Shown here: positions 50,405 through 59,500 of the stretch, in pieces
Numbering within the stretch: position 1 is the first letter of the stretch
Layout: the number at the start of each line of letters is the position of its first letter
Source: Pycnococcus provasolii
Lineage: Eukaryota; Chlorophyta; Pseudoscourfieldiophyceae; Pseudoscourfieldiales
Reading direction: 5' to 3'
Assembly: GCA_049487715.1 (NCBI GenBank)
Contig: CP150550.1
Span: 310,001-374,000, forward strand
Length of the DNA: 64,000 bases
Position numbers and translations under genes: made by a program
Notes under the pieces: model-generated
Databases searched by the model: none
Seen by the model: the letters and a program-made list of their open reading frames with translations, nothing else
What the model was told of the DNA's origin: nothing

Positions 50405-51913
50405 TTATTTGTCATTCCACAAGCCTTCCGTGAAGGAAGCGTCGCGATCATTGGAAGGGAGCTGTGGGCACAAGTAGCTATTCACATGCGGCGGCCCATG
50501 GCAGAGAGTGACGAGACCAGTGAGGTGCAACGCGTGCAGAAAATCAAATTGGAACGAAAAGCTGTGGACGCTTGATCCGTGCACCTCGTCAAAGTAGTGA
50601 TATTTGTACGCCTCGCCGTGCTTTCGCGCGTACTCTGCAGCCTCGCGCGACTCGCGAGCGCGCACCTGCTGTGGGCTTTCGTAGCCAGGCGCCGGCGGCG
50701 ACGGCGGCCGTGGTGGAGGTGGAGGTGGGTCGAAGCCGTAGACGTCAACCGACTTGCAAATCTGCAGCATCAACAGCACGCCCTCGATGCCGCTGGGCAT
50801 GACGTGACCGCCTGGATATGGGCCGAAGCCTAAACCTTCCATGCGAACGTGAATACGCTTGAACTGAGCACGCGTGATCGCGGTAAGCTCCGGTGCGATG
50901 TAGTACGCGACGCGGTTCGGAAAGTCTCGGCGTATGCGCAGGTAAAGACGAAGACTGCCGTTGCCGAAGCACAGCAGGATCGTGTTTCCAACGCTATCTC
51001 GGCCCCGCGCGCCGCCCTTCGCAACCTGTCTTGCGTACTGTCGTGTCCACTGGTTGTTGATTGCACGGTATGTGGTCCGCCGGCCAACATACGCCTCGAA
51101 ATTCTCCGTCGGCGCGTTGTTGTACCGAAGCACAGCATCGTACTTCGTGTCGATAATGCGACCTGCCTTGTGTGACAGCATGCTCCCGCCGTTGCCCACA
51201 ACCGCGCAGTGGTCGTGCATGTCGCGCTTAAGATCCTCGTCAGGTAAGAGCTTATCGATTTCCCCGCTATCCTCGTCAGAGAATCCTCCACGCCGTTTCA
51301 TCTTCTCGCCAAATTGATTCGCATTTTTGTTAACGACGACTCGTGTCACGTTGATCGGCTTGAATCGAATGCCGCGTAGCATCTCCTCTGTTGCCTCCAT
51401 GAGAAGCTGCTCGTAGTGCGTGAGGTTGTGCGCGTCGACGACCGGCCTCACTCCTGGTGGAAGGTCTTTCGCTCTATCTCTCCTCCTTTTCCTAGTGGTA
51501 GGCTCGGGCGTCGCTTCTTGCTTCAACTCGCCAACTCCCGCATCTGCGTCCCACGTGGCACCGGCGTCGTATGCGTCGTCTAGTTCGCCGTCGCCGTCGC
51601 TGAGCAAGTCGCCTTCACCGTCCTTTGCGTCAGTAGGAGACACTTCGTCCTCGGCGACGTGCTGTCTTTGCCTCCGTTCCAGCCTGCTGTTGTGGGTACG
51701 AGAAGACTTTGCTCGCAGCCTCGCCGCTCGCACATCGTCCAACAAACTGTCATCTCCCATCGCCTCCTCCGTGGCTGCGAGGTTATCTTCCGCGGTATGA
51801 TACACGACCATTGTTATTGCAACGAAGAGCATGAACATCCATGCCACGAGCACGTACGAGACGCTGGACGGTTTAAGCTTTTTCAGGAACCTGAGAGGGC
51901 GGGTGGCCGCCAT
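50405..51913 (-). CDS. GT29 sialyltransferase-like glycosyltransferase, Golgi type II membrane protein
   Basis: The 502-aa product has a short cytoplasmic tail with KKLKP, one membrane anchor (about residues 17-38) and a stem rich in charged residues, the topology of Golgi glycosyltransferases. The L-sialylmotif begins near residue 233 (HCAVVGNGGSML... DAVLRYNNAPT..FE..VG.RTTYR), the S-motif near 372 (PSGIEGVLLMLQICKSVDVYGF, split) and the VS-type HYFD near 450. GT29 enzymes transfer sialic acid (or Kdo-like sugars in algae and plants) from CMP donors. A PPPPPPRPPSPP insert sits after the S-motif. The true acceptor and donor cannot be told from sequence alone. Confidence 0.85.
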   Translation of the reverse strand: MAATRPLRFLKKLKPSSVSYVLVAWMFMLFVAITMVVYHTAEDNLAATEEAMGDDSLLDDVRAARLRAKSSRTHNSRLERRQRQHVAEDEVSPTDAKDGEGDLLSDGDGELDDAYDAGATWDADAGVGELKQEATPEPTTRKRRRDRAKDLPPGVRPVVDAHNLTHYEQLLMEATEEMLRGIRFKPINVTRVVVNKNANQFGEKMKRRGGFSDEDSGEIDKLLPDEDLKRDMHDHCAVVGNGGSMLSHKAGRIIDTKYDAVLRYNNAPTENFEAYVGRRTTYRAINNQWTRQYARQVAKGGARGRDSVGNTILLCFGNGSLRLYLRIRRDFPNRVAYYIAPELTAITRAQFKRIHVRMEGLGFGPYPGGHVMPSGIEGVLLMLQICKSVDVYGFDPPPPPPRPPSPPAPGYESPQQVRARESREAAEYARKHGEAYKYHYFDEVHGSSVHSFSFQFDFLHALHLTGLVTLCHGPPHVNSYLCPQLPSNDRDASFTEGLWNDK

Positions 51914-52332
51914 GGTCGGCTACCTGAGAAAGTCTAGAGGCTGAGGGCGATAGTCACAGCGCAGCGCAGCACCACAACACGGCCGGCCTGCCACCGAACT
52001 AACACAAGCGCGAGACACGACGGATTCGATTTGGGATGGCTCGCGCGCCGTGATCAGATGCGATCCAGAGCGCCGCTGATGTCTGAATTGCAAGACCCGC
52101 CTAGGTGGTTGCTTGGAGGGGCCGCAAGATTTTAGGGGGCGGCAAAGGTGGGCGGCAAGCACCTCAGGCAAGCTTGCAAACATTCTCCGAACTATCCGTA
52201 CCTATTGTACAGTAAGAACTACTATACCATCCTAATACACGTGCATTTACAACACAACAACAAAAACAAAATTTACAAGAGAGTAGCACCATGATAGGGC
52301 AGTGGTGGCCTGCGCCACATAGTGGTAAAACT
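51914..52332. other. Intergenic region, nothing recognised
   Basis: Between the GT29 gene start and the 3' end of the formin gene on the same strand. No ORF with coding character and no repeat. Confidence 0.6.
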
Positions 52333-55300
52333 TTACCCGGAATTCTGCCGGCGCTTCGCAGCAGCTGCCACGTCCTCTCCAATGCTCGCGAGACTGTTGA
52401 TAGTAACACCACCGCCACCGCCGCCGCCACCACCACCTCCAGCAGCATTAGACTTGACACCGGTGGCAGTAAGTTTACTGGAGGACTTTTTCATACTCCC
52501 ACAGACATGCTTGAAGCTGTCGTCCATCGTGGTCGCAAAGTCGTAGCACGCCTGCATGAGATCCTGCGGCAGGACGGGGCCGCTTCCTCCGCAAAGATAT
52601 TTCGCAAAATCCGCAAGCACTGTCTGAGTTGCCTCCATCGATGCACCCAGCGCCTCAACGTCCTCCTCAATTGCTCCGAGCCTTGTCGCAAGCTCATCCC
52701 TTAGGCCATCGCAGTCCATCAGGTATGGCGCGTCGCCTTCGACTTCTTCAACTTCGACCTCGTCGTTATCGTTCGCGCCGCGACCGGCACTGCCACCTCG
52801 AGTTTCGCGAGACGTCGAAGCCACCCCACTCTGAAGCCTTCGAATTGCATCCGTCGCCGTATCGAAAGAGAGCTGCACCGCGCGCTTCACATTTGGAACC
52901 TCCGCCAACAGGCTGGGAATGGGCAAGCGCGATGCGGCTGTCCACTCACGCCGGTGTACAACCGCAAGTGCGATGAAGTCCGACAAATGACGCAAACGCA
53001 TACCACCTAGACCCATCGCCCCGAGCGCGCGTGTCGAAGCTTCGCTCATGTCCGCTCTGTAGGTGCGAATCTTGGAAAGGCTGTCCAGGTCAATGGCAAG
53101 TGCGTTGCCACGTGCAGTGCCTGCATTGATGAGGTTGCCCACGCGCAGCATCTCGAGAAGCACATCTTTTAACAGCGTGGACGTTCGCACCTCAGTGCAC
53201 GCGCGTGAAAATGATGCGAGCACAACAGCAGCCTCTTCCTGCGCGGCTGCAGCACCCGCGAGAAAGAGCGCAGATTGCATTTTCGCACGCATGTCGCCGC
53301 GGATAGAAGCCAGAGCACAGAGCATATGCTCGGGAGGCAGCAGCTGAAGCGTGGCAGCACGATCCGCCAACGATGCATTGGAGGGCAGAGTTTTTTCCTG
53401 GACGGTCTCCAGAAGCGCACGAAAAGCTGTGCACTCATCCGGCGTGGGGCATGCCTGGGCAAGCGCGCTCGCCTGCTCGGGAGCGAGTACCCACTCTGAA
53501 CCAGCCGCCATGGCTGACGCGAGCTCGAATGGTTTGATTTTTCGAAATCGCGAGCAGAGGATGGAAACGTTGTTTGCTCGGCGCGCGTCCACGATGCGAA
53601 GCGCGGGCAGAGGCATTCGCTGCGTACCCCCTGGCGTCTTAGTCGGCGTAGATTCCGGCTTTTTCGAAGGTGTGCGCACCGTCGACTGCTTTGCACGGAA
53701 GATAGCCTCAGCCAGCATTTGCATGTCGCCTTCCAGCATCGGTGCAGGACTTGAGATGTGGCTGAAGATATTCGACATCCCACCGCGCGATGGCGGGTGC
53801 TTTTTCCAAAAAAAAGGCTTCAGGGGCACATTGGGAAGGCGTTGTGGCGCAGCAGCTGCTGCCGATCCCGGTGGTGGCGGCGGTGGTGGCGGTGCGCCTG
53901 GTGCGCGAGGAGGCGGTGGGGGAGGCGGTGGGGGAGGCGGCGCGCCTGGTGCGCGAGGAGGAGGAGGAGGCGGTGGCGGCGGCGGCGGCGGCGGTGGTGG
54001 TGGCGGCGGCGCACCCGGTGCGCGATTCGGCGGTGGTGGTGCAGGTGGCTGCTGTGGGAGCTTCTTGGTGACGTCCTCTGATGGCATTGCCCCCGAATGA
54101 GCCGCGTTGTTAGCAGCAGCCGCAGCTGCAACCGCATCCGCAATTGCACGTGCAGCGGGAGAATCCTGACGTCGCACTTTGGAACTTGATGGTGTTTTGG
54201 CGGGCAAGGAGGATGTCAAGCCCCCAGAAAACGTGCGAATCGGCGTTTGAATCTCGTCGTGTAATTTAGCACCGACCTCTTTAGCACCGACCTCTTCCAA
54301 CGTGGCAACACCTTTGCTGCCAGCATCAGCACTCTCCGGTTGATCCTCCTCAGCGCTGCTGACGCTGCTGATTCCACTGCCACGCAGGGGGCTCCACACA
54401 GCCTCGCGAGCAGCCTCGCGCACTTGTGAGATGTCAAACGGCTCATTAATGGCCTCCTTCACTGCACCGTCATCGTCCATTGATGGAATCCCTTCCATGA
54501 TCATGTCGAGCATCCACTCGTCAGCCTCTTTTGCATCAGGCGCGTCCCATACGTCGAGCTGGTGGCGTGTGACGCGCAGCATTCCCGCGTCCACGAAGCC
54601 GGTATGAAACGCAAAGGTGAAGAGCAGCCGCATCGGCAGCTCGAACCCCTCGTCTGTCTGCTTCGCAGCCAGCGACACTGCAATTACAACGTCACCGCGC
54701 ACGACGAGGCCGCCCGCACAATTTCCGGTGGCATCGAATCCGACGGGATCAGCCATCAGCCCGTCCTGGTCGCACTCCGCGACGAAGCGTTCGCGTATGC
54801 CGTTGTCCTCGTCCATCGGCCCGCAATGTTGCGGGTTCACCCCACTGACGCTCACACGCAGGCCATGCCCAGCTGCGCGAGCCATACCCGAGCAGCCGTG
54901 AACGACAACGCGCAGCAGGCGTAGCGGGATGGCAAAACGTCGAGGTAGCGCGGGGCTGTGCACGACATTGCACAGATATCCGAGGTATCTGCGCTGCGCC
55001 GCGGTGGTGACTGGGCATGCGAGCACCGCCGACGCGGCGGCTGATGCTTCGGCGTTGAGCGGGCTGGACTTGATGCCGTCGATATCGCGTCCGGACTGCG
55101 CCGCCGCCTGCACTGCTGTTGGAGCAGCCAAGCTTAGCTTGCGCCTGAGCTGCGGCGTGGTCCTCACGTCGTCGTCTTGGTTCTCCGCCGGCGTCGGCGA
55201 TGCAGCGTTCGTGGCAAACGAAAGTCGTCGCATCGCTCCAAACATCGAGCTACTCTCAACCGCTTGGCGCGTTGCGAAGGCGGGCGCCGCGCCGATGGAC

Positions 55301-56097
55301 GCCATAGCGAGTCTTTCCACCTCGGCGTAAGCGTCAGCGGACGTGTCCACGTCTGCGTTATGCAAAAGAAGAGCGGCAGCCAGGAAACTCAGCAGCGACC
55401 CTGCAGATCCGGCGGCGGTGAGACCAAACCCAGTGAAGAGTACAACGACATTTTGTTCCCCCATACCAAGCCACGAGTGCGCGCTCTGCGCGATAGAGAC
55501 CATGGTGTCGAAAGGTGCGATTCCCGTCGGCGCGACTCCTTCCGGGTCACAAGCGAACTGCAGAACGTTGTCCTGGAACATGGCGAACGTCTCGCTGGCG
55601 TAGAGTCCTTGGACGATCCACGGTCCCACGTGCACGAGCATGACGTCTCCTTCTTGAACGTGCGGGCATTTCCTTCTGAGAGCGGGTATAATTTTCTTCA
55701 AGCTCTTTGCGTGCGCCGTTGTCGACGGCGCACTCGCCGGCGGCGTGTGCGCGAGTCCGTATACGCGCGGTCCGAGTCTCAGCAGGACTTCTGTGGGCAG
55801 TCTCACTCCCGCGACCGACGTAGGCATGACTTGTCTCGCGTGCGTGAGTGAAGCTCGAGTGGGCACAGGTGACACGAACGAGGGAATCGCGAGCGGGTGT
55901 GAATGCGTGGTCTCCGTCCCTGAATTCAAGCGACTAGGAGCAACATTGTGCCCACCATTCGAATCCAAGTCCTGAAGATCTTCACCGGAGGAGGATGACG
56001 AAATCTCGTCGTCATCCCACCAGCCACCACCACCACCACCAAGCTCCTGCGACGACACAGAATGATGAGACTTCTGAGACGACGCCTCCGCACCCAT
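52333..56097 (-). CDS. Formin with PTEN-C2-like N-terminus (class II plant-type architecture)
   Basis: A 1254-aa protein that nucleates and elongates actin filaments. Residues about 100-290 resemble a degenerate PTEN phosphatase domain (EGDVMLVHVGPWIVQG..., then a VVLFTGFGLTAAGSAGSLLSF region at the P-loop position, without the active-site HCxxGxxR). Residues about 365-510 form a PTEN-like C2 domain (RRYLGYLCNVV... PLRLLRVVVHG). The FH1 region at about 679-746 has several runs of six or more Pro. FH2 follows to about 1130 (PLKPFFWKKHPP, FELASAMAA, LLEMLRVGNLINAGTARGNALAIDLDSLSKI split). The tail is Gly-rich. The missing catalytic Cys fits a membrane-targeting role as in plant class II formins. 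Confidence 0.88.
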   Translation of the reverse strand: MGAEASSQKSHHSVSSQELGGGGGGWWDDDEISSSSSGEDLQDLDSNGGHNVAPSRLNSGTETTHSHPLAIPSFVSPVPTRASLTHARQVMPTSVAGVRLPTEVLLRLGPRVYGLAHTPPASAPSTTAHAKSLKKIIPALRRKCPHVQEGDVMLVHVGPWIVQGLYASETFAMFQDNVLQFACDPEGVAPTGIAPFDTMVSIAQSAHSWLGMGEQNVVVLFTGFGLTAAGSAGSLLSFLAAALLLHNADVDTSADAYAEVERLAMASIGAAPAFATRQAVESSSMFGAMRRLSFATNAASPTPAENQDDDVRTTPQLRRKLSLAAPTAVQAAAQSGRDIDGIKSSPLNAEASAAASAVLACPVTTAAQRRYLGYLCNVVHSPALPRRFAIPLRLLRVVVHGCSGMARAAGHGLRVSVSGVNPQHCGPMDEDNGIRERFVAECDQDGLMADPVGFDATGNCAGGLVVRGDVVIAVSLAAKQTDEGFELPMRLLFTFAFHTGFVDAGMLRVTRHQLDVWDAPDAKEADEWMLDMIMEGIPSMDDDGAVKEAINEPFDISQVREAAREAVWSPLRGSGISSVSSAEEDQPESADAGSKGVATLEEVGAKEVGAKLHDEIQTPIRTFSGGLTSSLPAKTPSSSKVRRQDSPAARAIADAVAAAAAANNAAHSGAMPSEDVTKKLPQQPPAPPPPNRAPGAPPPPPPPPPPPPPPPPPPRAPGAPPPPPPPPPPPRAPGAPPPPPPPPGSAAAAAPQRLPNVPLKPFFWKKHPPSRGGMSNIFSHISSPAPMLEGDMQMLAEAIFRAKQSTVRTPSKKPESTPTKTPGGTQRMPLPALRIVDARRANNVSILCSRFRKIKPFELASAMAAGSEWVLAPEQASALAQACPTPDECTAFRALLETVQEKTLPSNASLADRAATLQLLPPEHMLCALASIRGDMRAKMQSALFLAGAAAAQEEAAVVLASFSRACTEVRTSTLLKDVLLEMLRVGNLINAGTARGNALAIDLDSLSKIRTYRADMSEASTRALGAMGLGGMRLRHLSDFIALAVVHRREWTAASRLPIPSLLAEVPNVKRAVQLSFDTATDAIRRLQSGVASTSRETRGGSAGRGANDNDEVEVEEVEGDAPYLMDCDGLRDELATRLGAIEEDVEALGASMEATQTVLADFAKYLCGGSGPVLPQDLMQACYDFATTMDDSFKHVCGSMKKSSSKLTATGVKSNAAGGGGGGGGGGGVTINSLASIGEDVAAAAKRRQNSG
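53870..54060 (-). repeat. Proline-codon repeat (FH1 domain)
   Basis: CCX-rich low-complexity sequence encoding PPPPPP and RAPGAPPPPP blocks. Its other frames give Gly- and Arg-rich phantom ORFs. Confidence 0.85.
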
Positions 56098-56574
56098 CAC
56101 TCACGAGACTCACCAATGCTGACAGAATAGAACGCCACAGAACGAACGTGGAGAATGAAAGGCCAACTAGTCTAGTAAAATGCAAAATGCGCTCCAAAGC
56201 TTCCCGTGAGGCGTGACGGGCACAGCACAGACTAAAGGAGGGAGTCAAAAGGAAAAAGATGAAAACTAAAGTAAAAAGTACGCGCTTTGAAAACGATCAT
56301 CAAAAGCACACGTGTAGGGGATACGTGGGATGGAATTTGGAATTTGGAAATGATTTCAAGAGGACAAAGTGCAAAGCAGATCGATCTGCTTTGTCCCTCC
56401 CGTAACCCTAACCCTAACCCTAATCGCTCTCCCTACCTTTAATCGTGTTCTGTTGGAAACTTGGAAGAAGTGTGGATTCACCAAAGGGCGGAGGAGAATC
56501 AGCAGACCTGTGAATAGCCACCAGGGCGAACGTTACGAACGTGAGCGAGCCACACACGGCTGCACGGCTTGTTC
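56098..56574. other. Divergent promoter region with telomere-type tract
   Basis: Between the formin (minus) and the LRR/IQ gene (plus). Apart from the CCCTAA tract at 56404-56423 and AT-richer sequence at 56230-56350, nothing is recognised. Confidence 0.6.
56404..56423 (-). repeat. Interstitial telomere-type repeat, three units
   Basis: Three CCCTAA units on the plus strand between two divergent genes, about 307 bp upstream of the formin start and 150 bp upstream of the ATG at 56575. Confidence 0.9.
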
Positions 56575-59500
56575 ATGGCGTTCGACTCTGAGATGCTGGC
56601 GGCCGCCCTACAGACGCCCGTCATCGACGAAGAAGAACGAATCAGCTCGTTCGGACTCTCGCCGTCGCAAGTGAGGACCACGAGAAGGAGCTCCGTCCAA
56701 GAAGCGATGCGCCTGCCAAACACTAAACTCCTGCTGCGGAGAGCCTCGCGCGAGCACGTTCACCTCAGCGACGTCGCCGCGGCAGCTGTGGCAGCGGCCA
56801 AGGCGGCTAAGGAGGAACGAGAGAAGGAGTTGACGATTGAGGAACGCAAGCAGGCTCTGCTCGACGAAGCGAGAGCGAGGAGAGACGAAATCGTTAACCT
56901 CGTCAGAACAGGCAAGCCGTTCAAGCCGACACGGCGGAGGTCGAGCGTCGCGAGTGTGCGCGACGTCGAAGACGCGCAGGTACAGGAGGAAAAGGTGGAC
57001 TCAGCCACCGAGGACTATTCCGTGGACTCTTCGTCGGACTCTTCGTCGTCGGACGACCTGAGGCGCCTGCCGCGCTTGCACCAAATCGACGGAGAGGAGG
57101 CTGCTGCAGCAACCGCTTCCGATGAAGCGGAGATACCGCTGCCTTCAGGGAGCAAGAGCAACGGTGCCAAGTTAACGTGCGTGGAGACGGAGGCGGGCGT
57201 GGCCAAGCGTCTACAGCACCTCACGCCGCGTCGCGCGGTGCATACGACACGACTACGCGCGCTGGGTCTGGATCTCAGCGAGCTCACATCTAGGCTTACT
57301 GACGCACGAGCGGACAAAGACAACGCAAAACTAATGGCTGGTCTAACACCACGAAAGACGAGGCAAAATAATCACGAGGATGGCGGGGACGACACTCCCC
57401 AATCAGCACGGGTACCCTCGCCACCGCGATCGGCACTTAAGAAAAATAACGGGTCATTCACCGCGCGCACCGCGCGCGTCAAGGCGAATGCCAACCGTCG
57501 CACCAAGAAGTTGCCGCCGCTTCCCTTGGTCGGATCAAATGCCGCCGCATCGTTTCGTCTTGGGCAGAACGATGGGCCGTATTCATTCGACGAGAGCTAC
57601 TGGGTGCGCGGCTTTGACAACGACAGTGACGTGAATCAAGTGCTATCCGCATGTGCAATCTCTGAGCTCGCTCAGCCGAGAAACGCGCCTCTGCAGATGA
57701 GCATGCAGCTCAACGAAGCGCGGCGCATGACATCCGAGGTGACGCTGCTGCAGCGTAGATTACAAGGGGAGGCGGCGAAGATTGGAGACCACCATGCCAA
57801 TTCGCCAACCCCTGGTGCGGCGCACGCTCTTCGTCTGAGCCTGTGCGGTGCTCGGCAGGCGAATGCCGCAGCGATCGCCATTCGCTCGTCGACAGAGGCG
57901 CTCACCTCGGTTCTTCTCCCCGAGTGCAATCTTGGCGACAGTGGATGCTCGCTCGTCTGCTCCGCACTGCAAGAAACGCCTCACGTGACAGACTTGGACC
58001 TAAGGCGCAATCGTTTGTCACCTCGAGCAATGGACAGCATCTGTGCACTCCTTTTCAAATTCAGCAATCCGCGCGAGCACGGAAACGTCGGCATACAATC
58101 GCTTGTGTTGAGTGACAATCCGCTGCGTGACACTGGCATGCGCCGTCTTTCCCATGCGCTCAGTAATAATAGGCGCCTCACAGCCCTCAGCATCAGCAGC
58201 TGCGGCATCGCGGATGCTGGCGCATTGGCGCTGGGTGACCTGCTACGCGTCACGACGACCATCGTATCGCTGGATGTGAGCTGGAATGCTCTGAATCGAA
58301 CGGACAAGGGAGCTGTGTCCATCGCTGACGGTATCGCCGCGAACATAAGTCTTCGCAAGCTCAACCTCTGCCATTGTAGCCTGTACGATACCGGCGGTTC
58401 GAAGGTGGCATACGCCCTGCGCGATAACATGGAGCTGATGCACGTGGACTTATCGTCGAATACCCTGGAGCGCGACACGTGCATGGTACTAGCGGAGAGC
58501 CTTGGTGTGGCTGAAATCGGCCCGAGTCCGGCGAAGTTCAGCGCTGCTATTAAAAATGGTGAATTGAAATGCATCCTGCCGTCGTCGAAAGACGACGAGA
58601 CACCGCGCGCGCCGCCCTTTTATCTGTCGCTAGCTGACAATCCGCTCGGGTACGAGGGAACGTTGCAGCTTCTCAGGGCGCTCGCTCGCTCGCGGCGTGC
58701 CAAGTTTCCCAATGACGCGCCCGATGGGTTCGCTGGCACGGAGATACCTCTGCCCGTGGTCAATCTCACCGCCTGCGCCTTCCTATCGGCGTTCGAGGAG
58801 GAGGCGTCACTTTTTGACGAAAGCTCGCCCGCAGGCCGATACAAGCTCAAGCTTTCCGATCCGAGCCATCGATTTGCGGCGATTGAGCTCTGTCGACTAC
58901 GCCTTCAGCAGGGCCGAGGGTGTTGGCAAAATTGCAAACTCGACGGTGCGCCGTGGGATCCGGTGAGTCCAACGTTGGAGGCGGCTATAGAAGCGGCGGC
59001 ATTGGAGGACTCTGGCGAGCCTGGCCAGAGTCCGCGACGCGTCCCGGGATGTCAGCCCGAGGCGCTCATTCCCAGTGAAGGATTCCTCGAGCTCGACTTT
59101 GTGGTTGTTGCGCGCCCGCCACGAGACGCCAAGGCTCTGACAGAGGGTATGTTCGTGTCTCTGTGGGAGGTATCTGCAAGCAAAAGCGTCGTTAAGGTGT
59201 CTGATAGCTGGAGAGTTTCGCTGGCACGCCTCCTCGCCAATGCCGCCTACTTCACCGCTGACCAAGTGCGAAGAATTCTGGCATCTTTCAATTGGCCCGG
59301 TATGATGCGCCTCGAGGCGGCAATGACTCTCTTCGGTCGCGTGATTGACCCGCATAGGATTGACATAATGCAAGAACCGATGAGTCCTCAGGAGCGTGAT
59401 ACTTTCAACCAGCGCCTCGGCATTCTTGCCATGTTCAGCCCGCTCAATCCCACGGGACGCTACGCGCTTAACTTAGGTCGTCAGGTTGACGTTGCGATTG

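Noticed and set aside
53351-54100. 249-codon Gly-rich plus-strand ORF
   Set aside because: Antisense of the formin FH1 proline codons (CCN read as NGG); no independent support.
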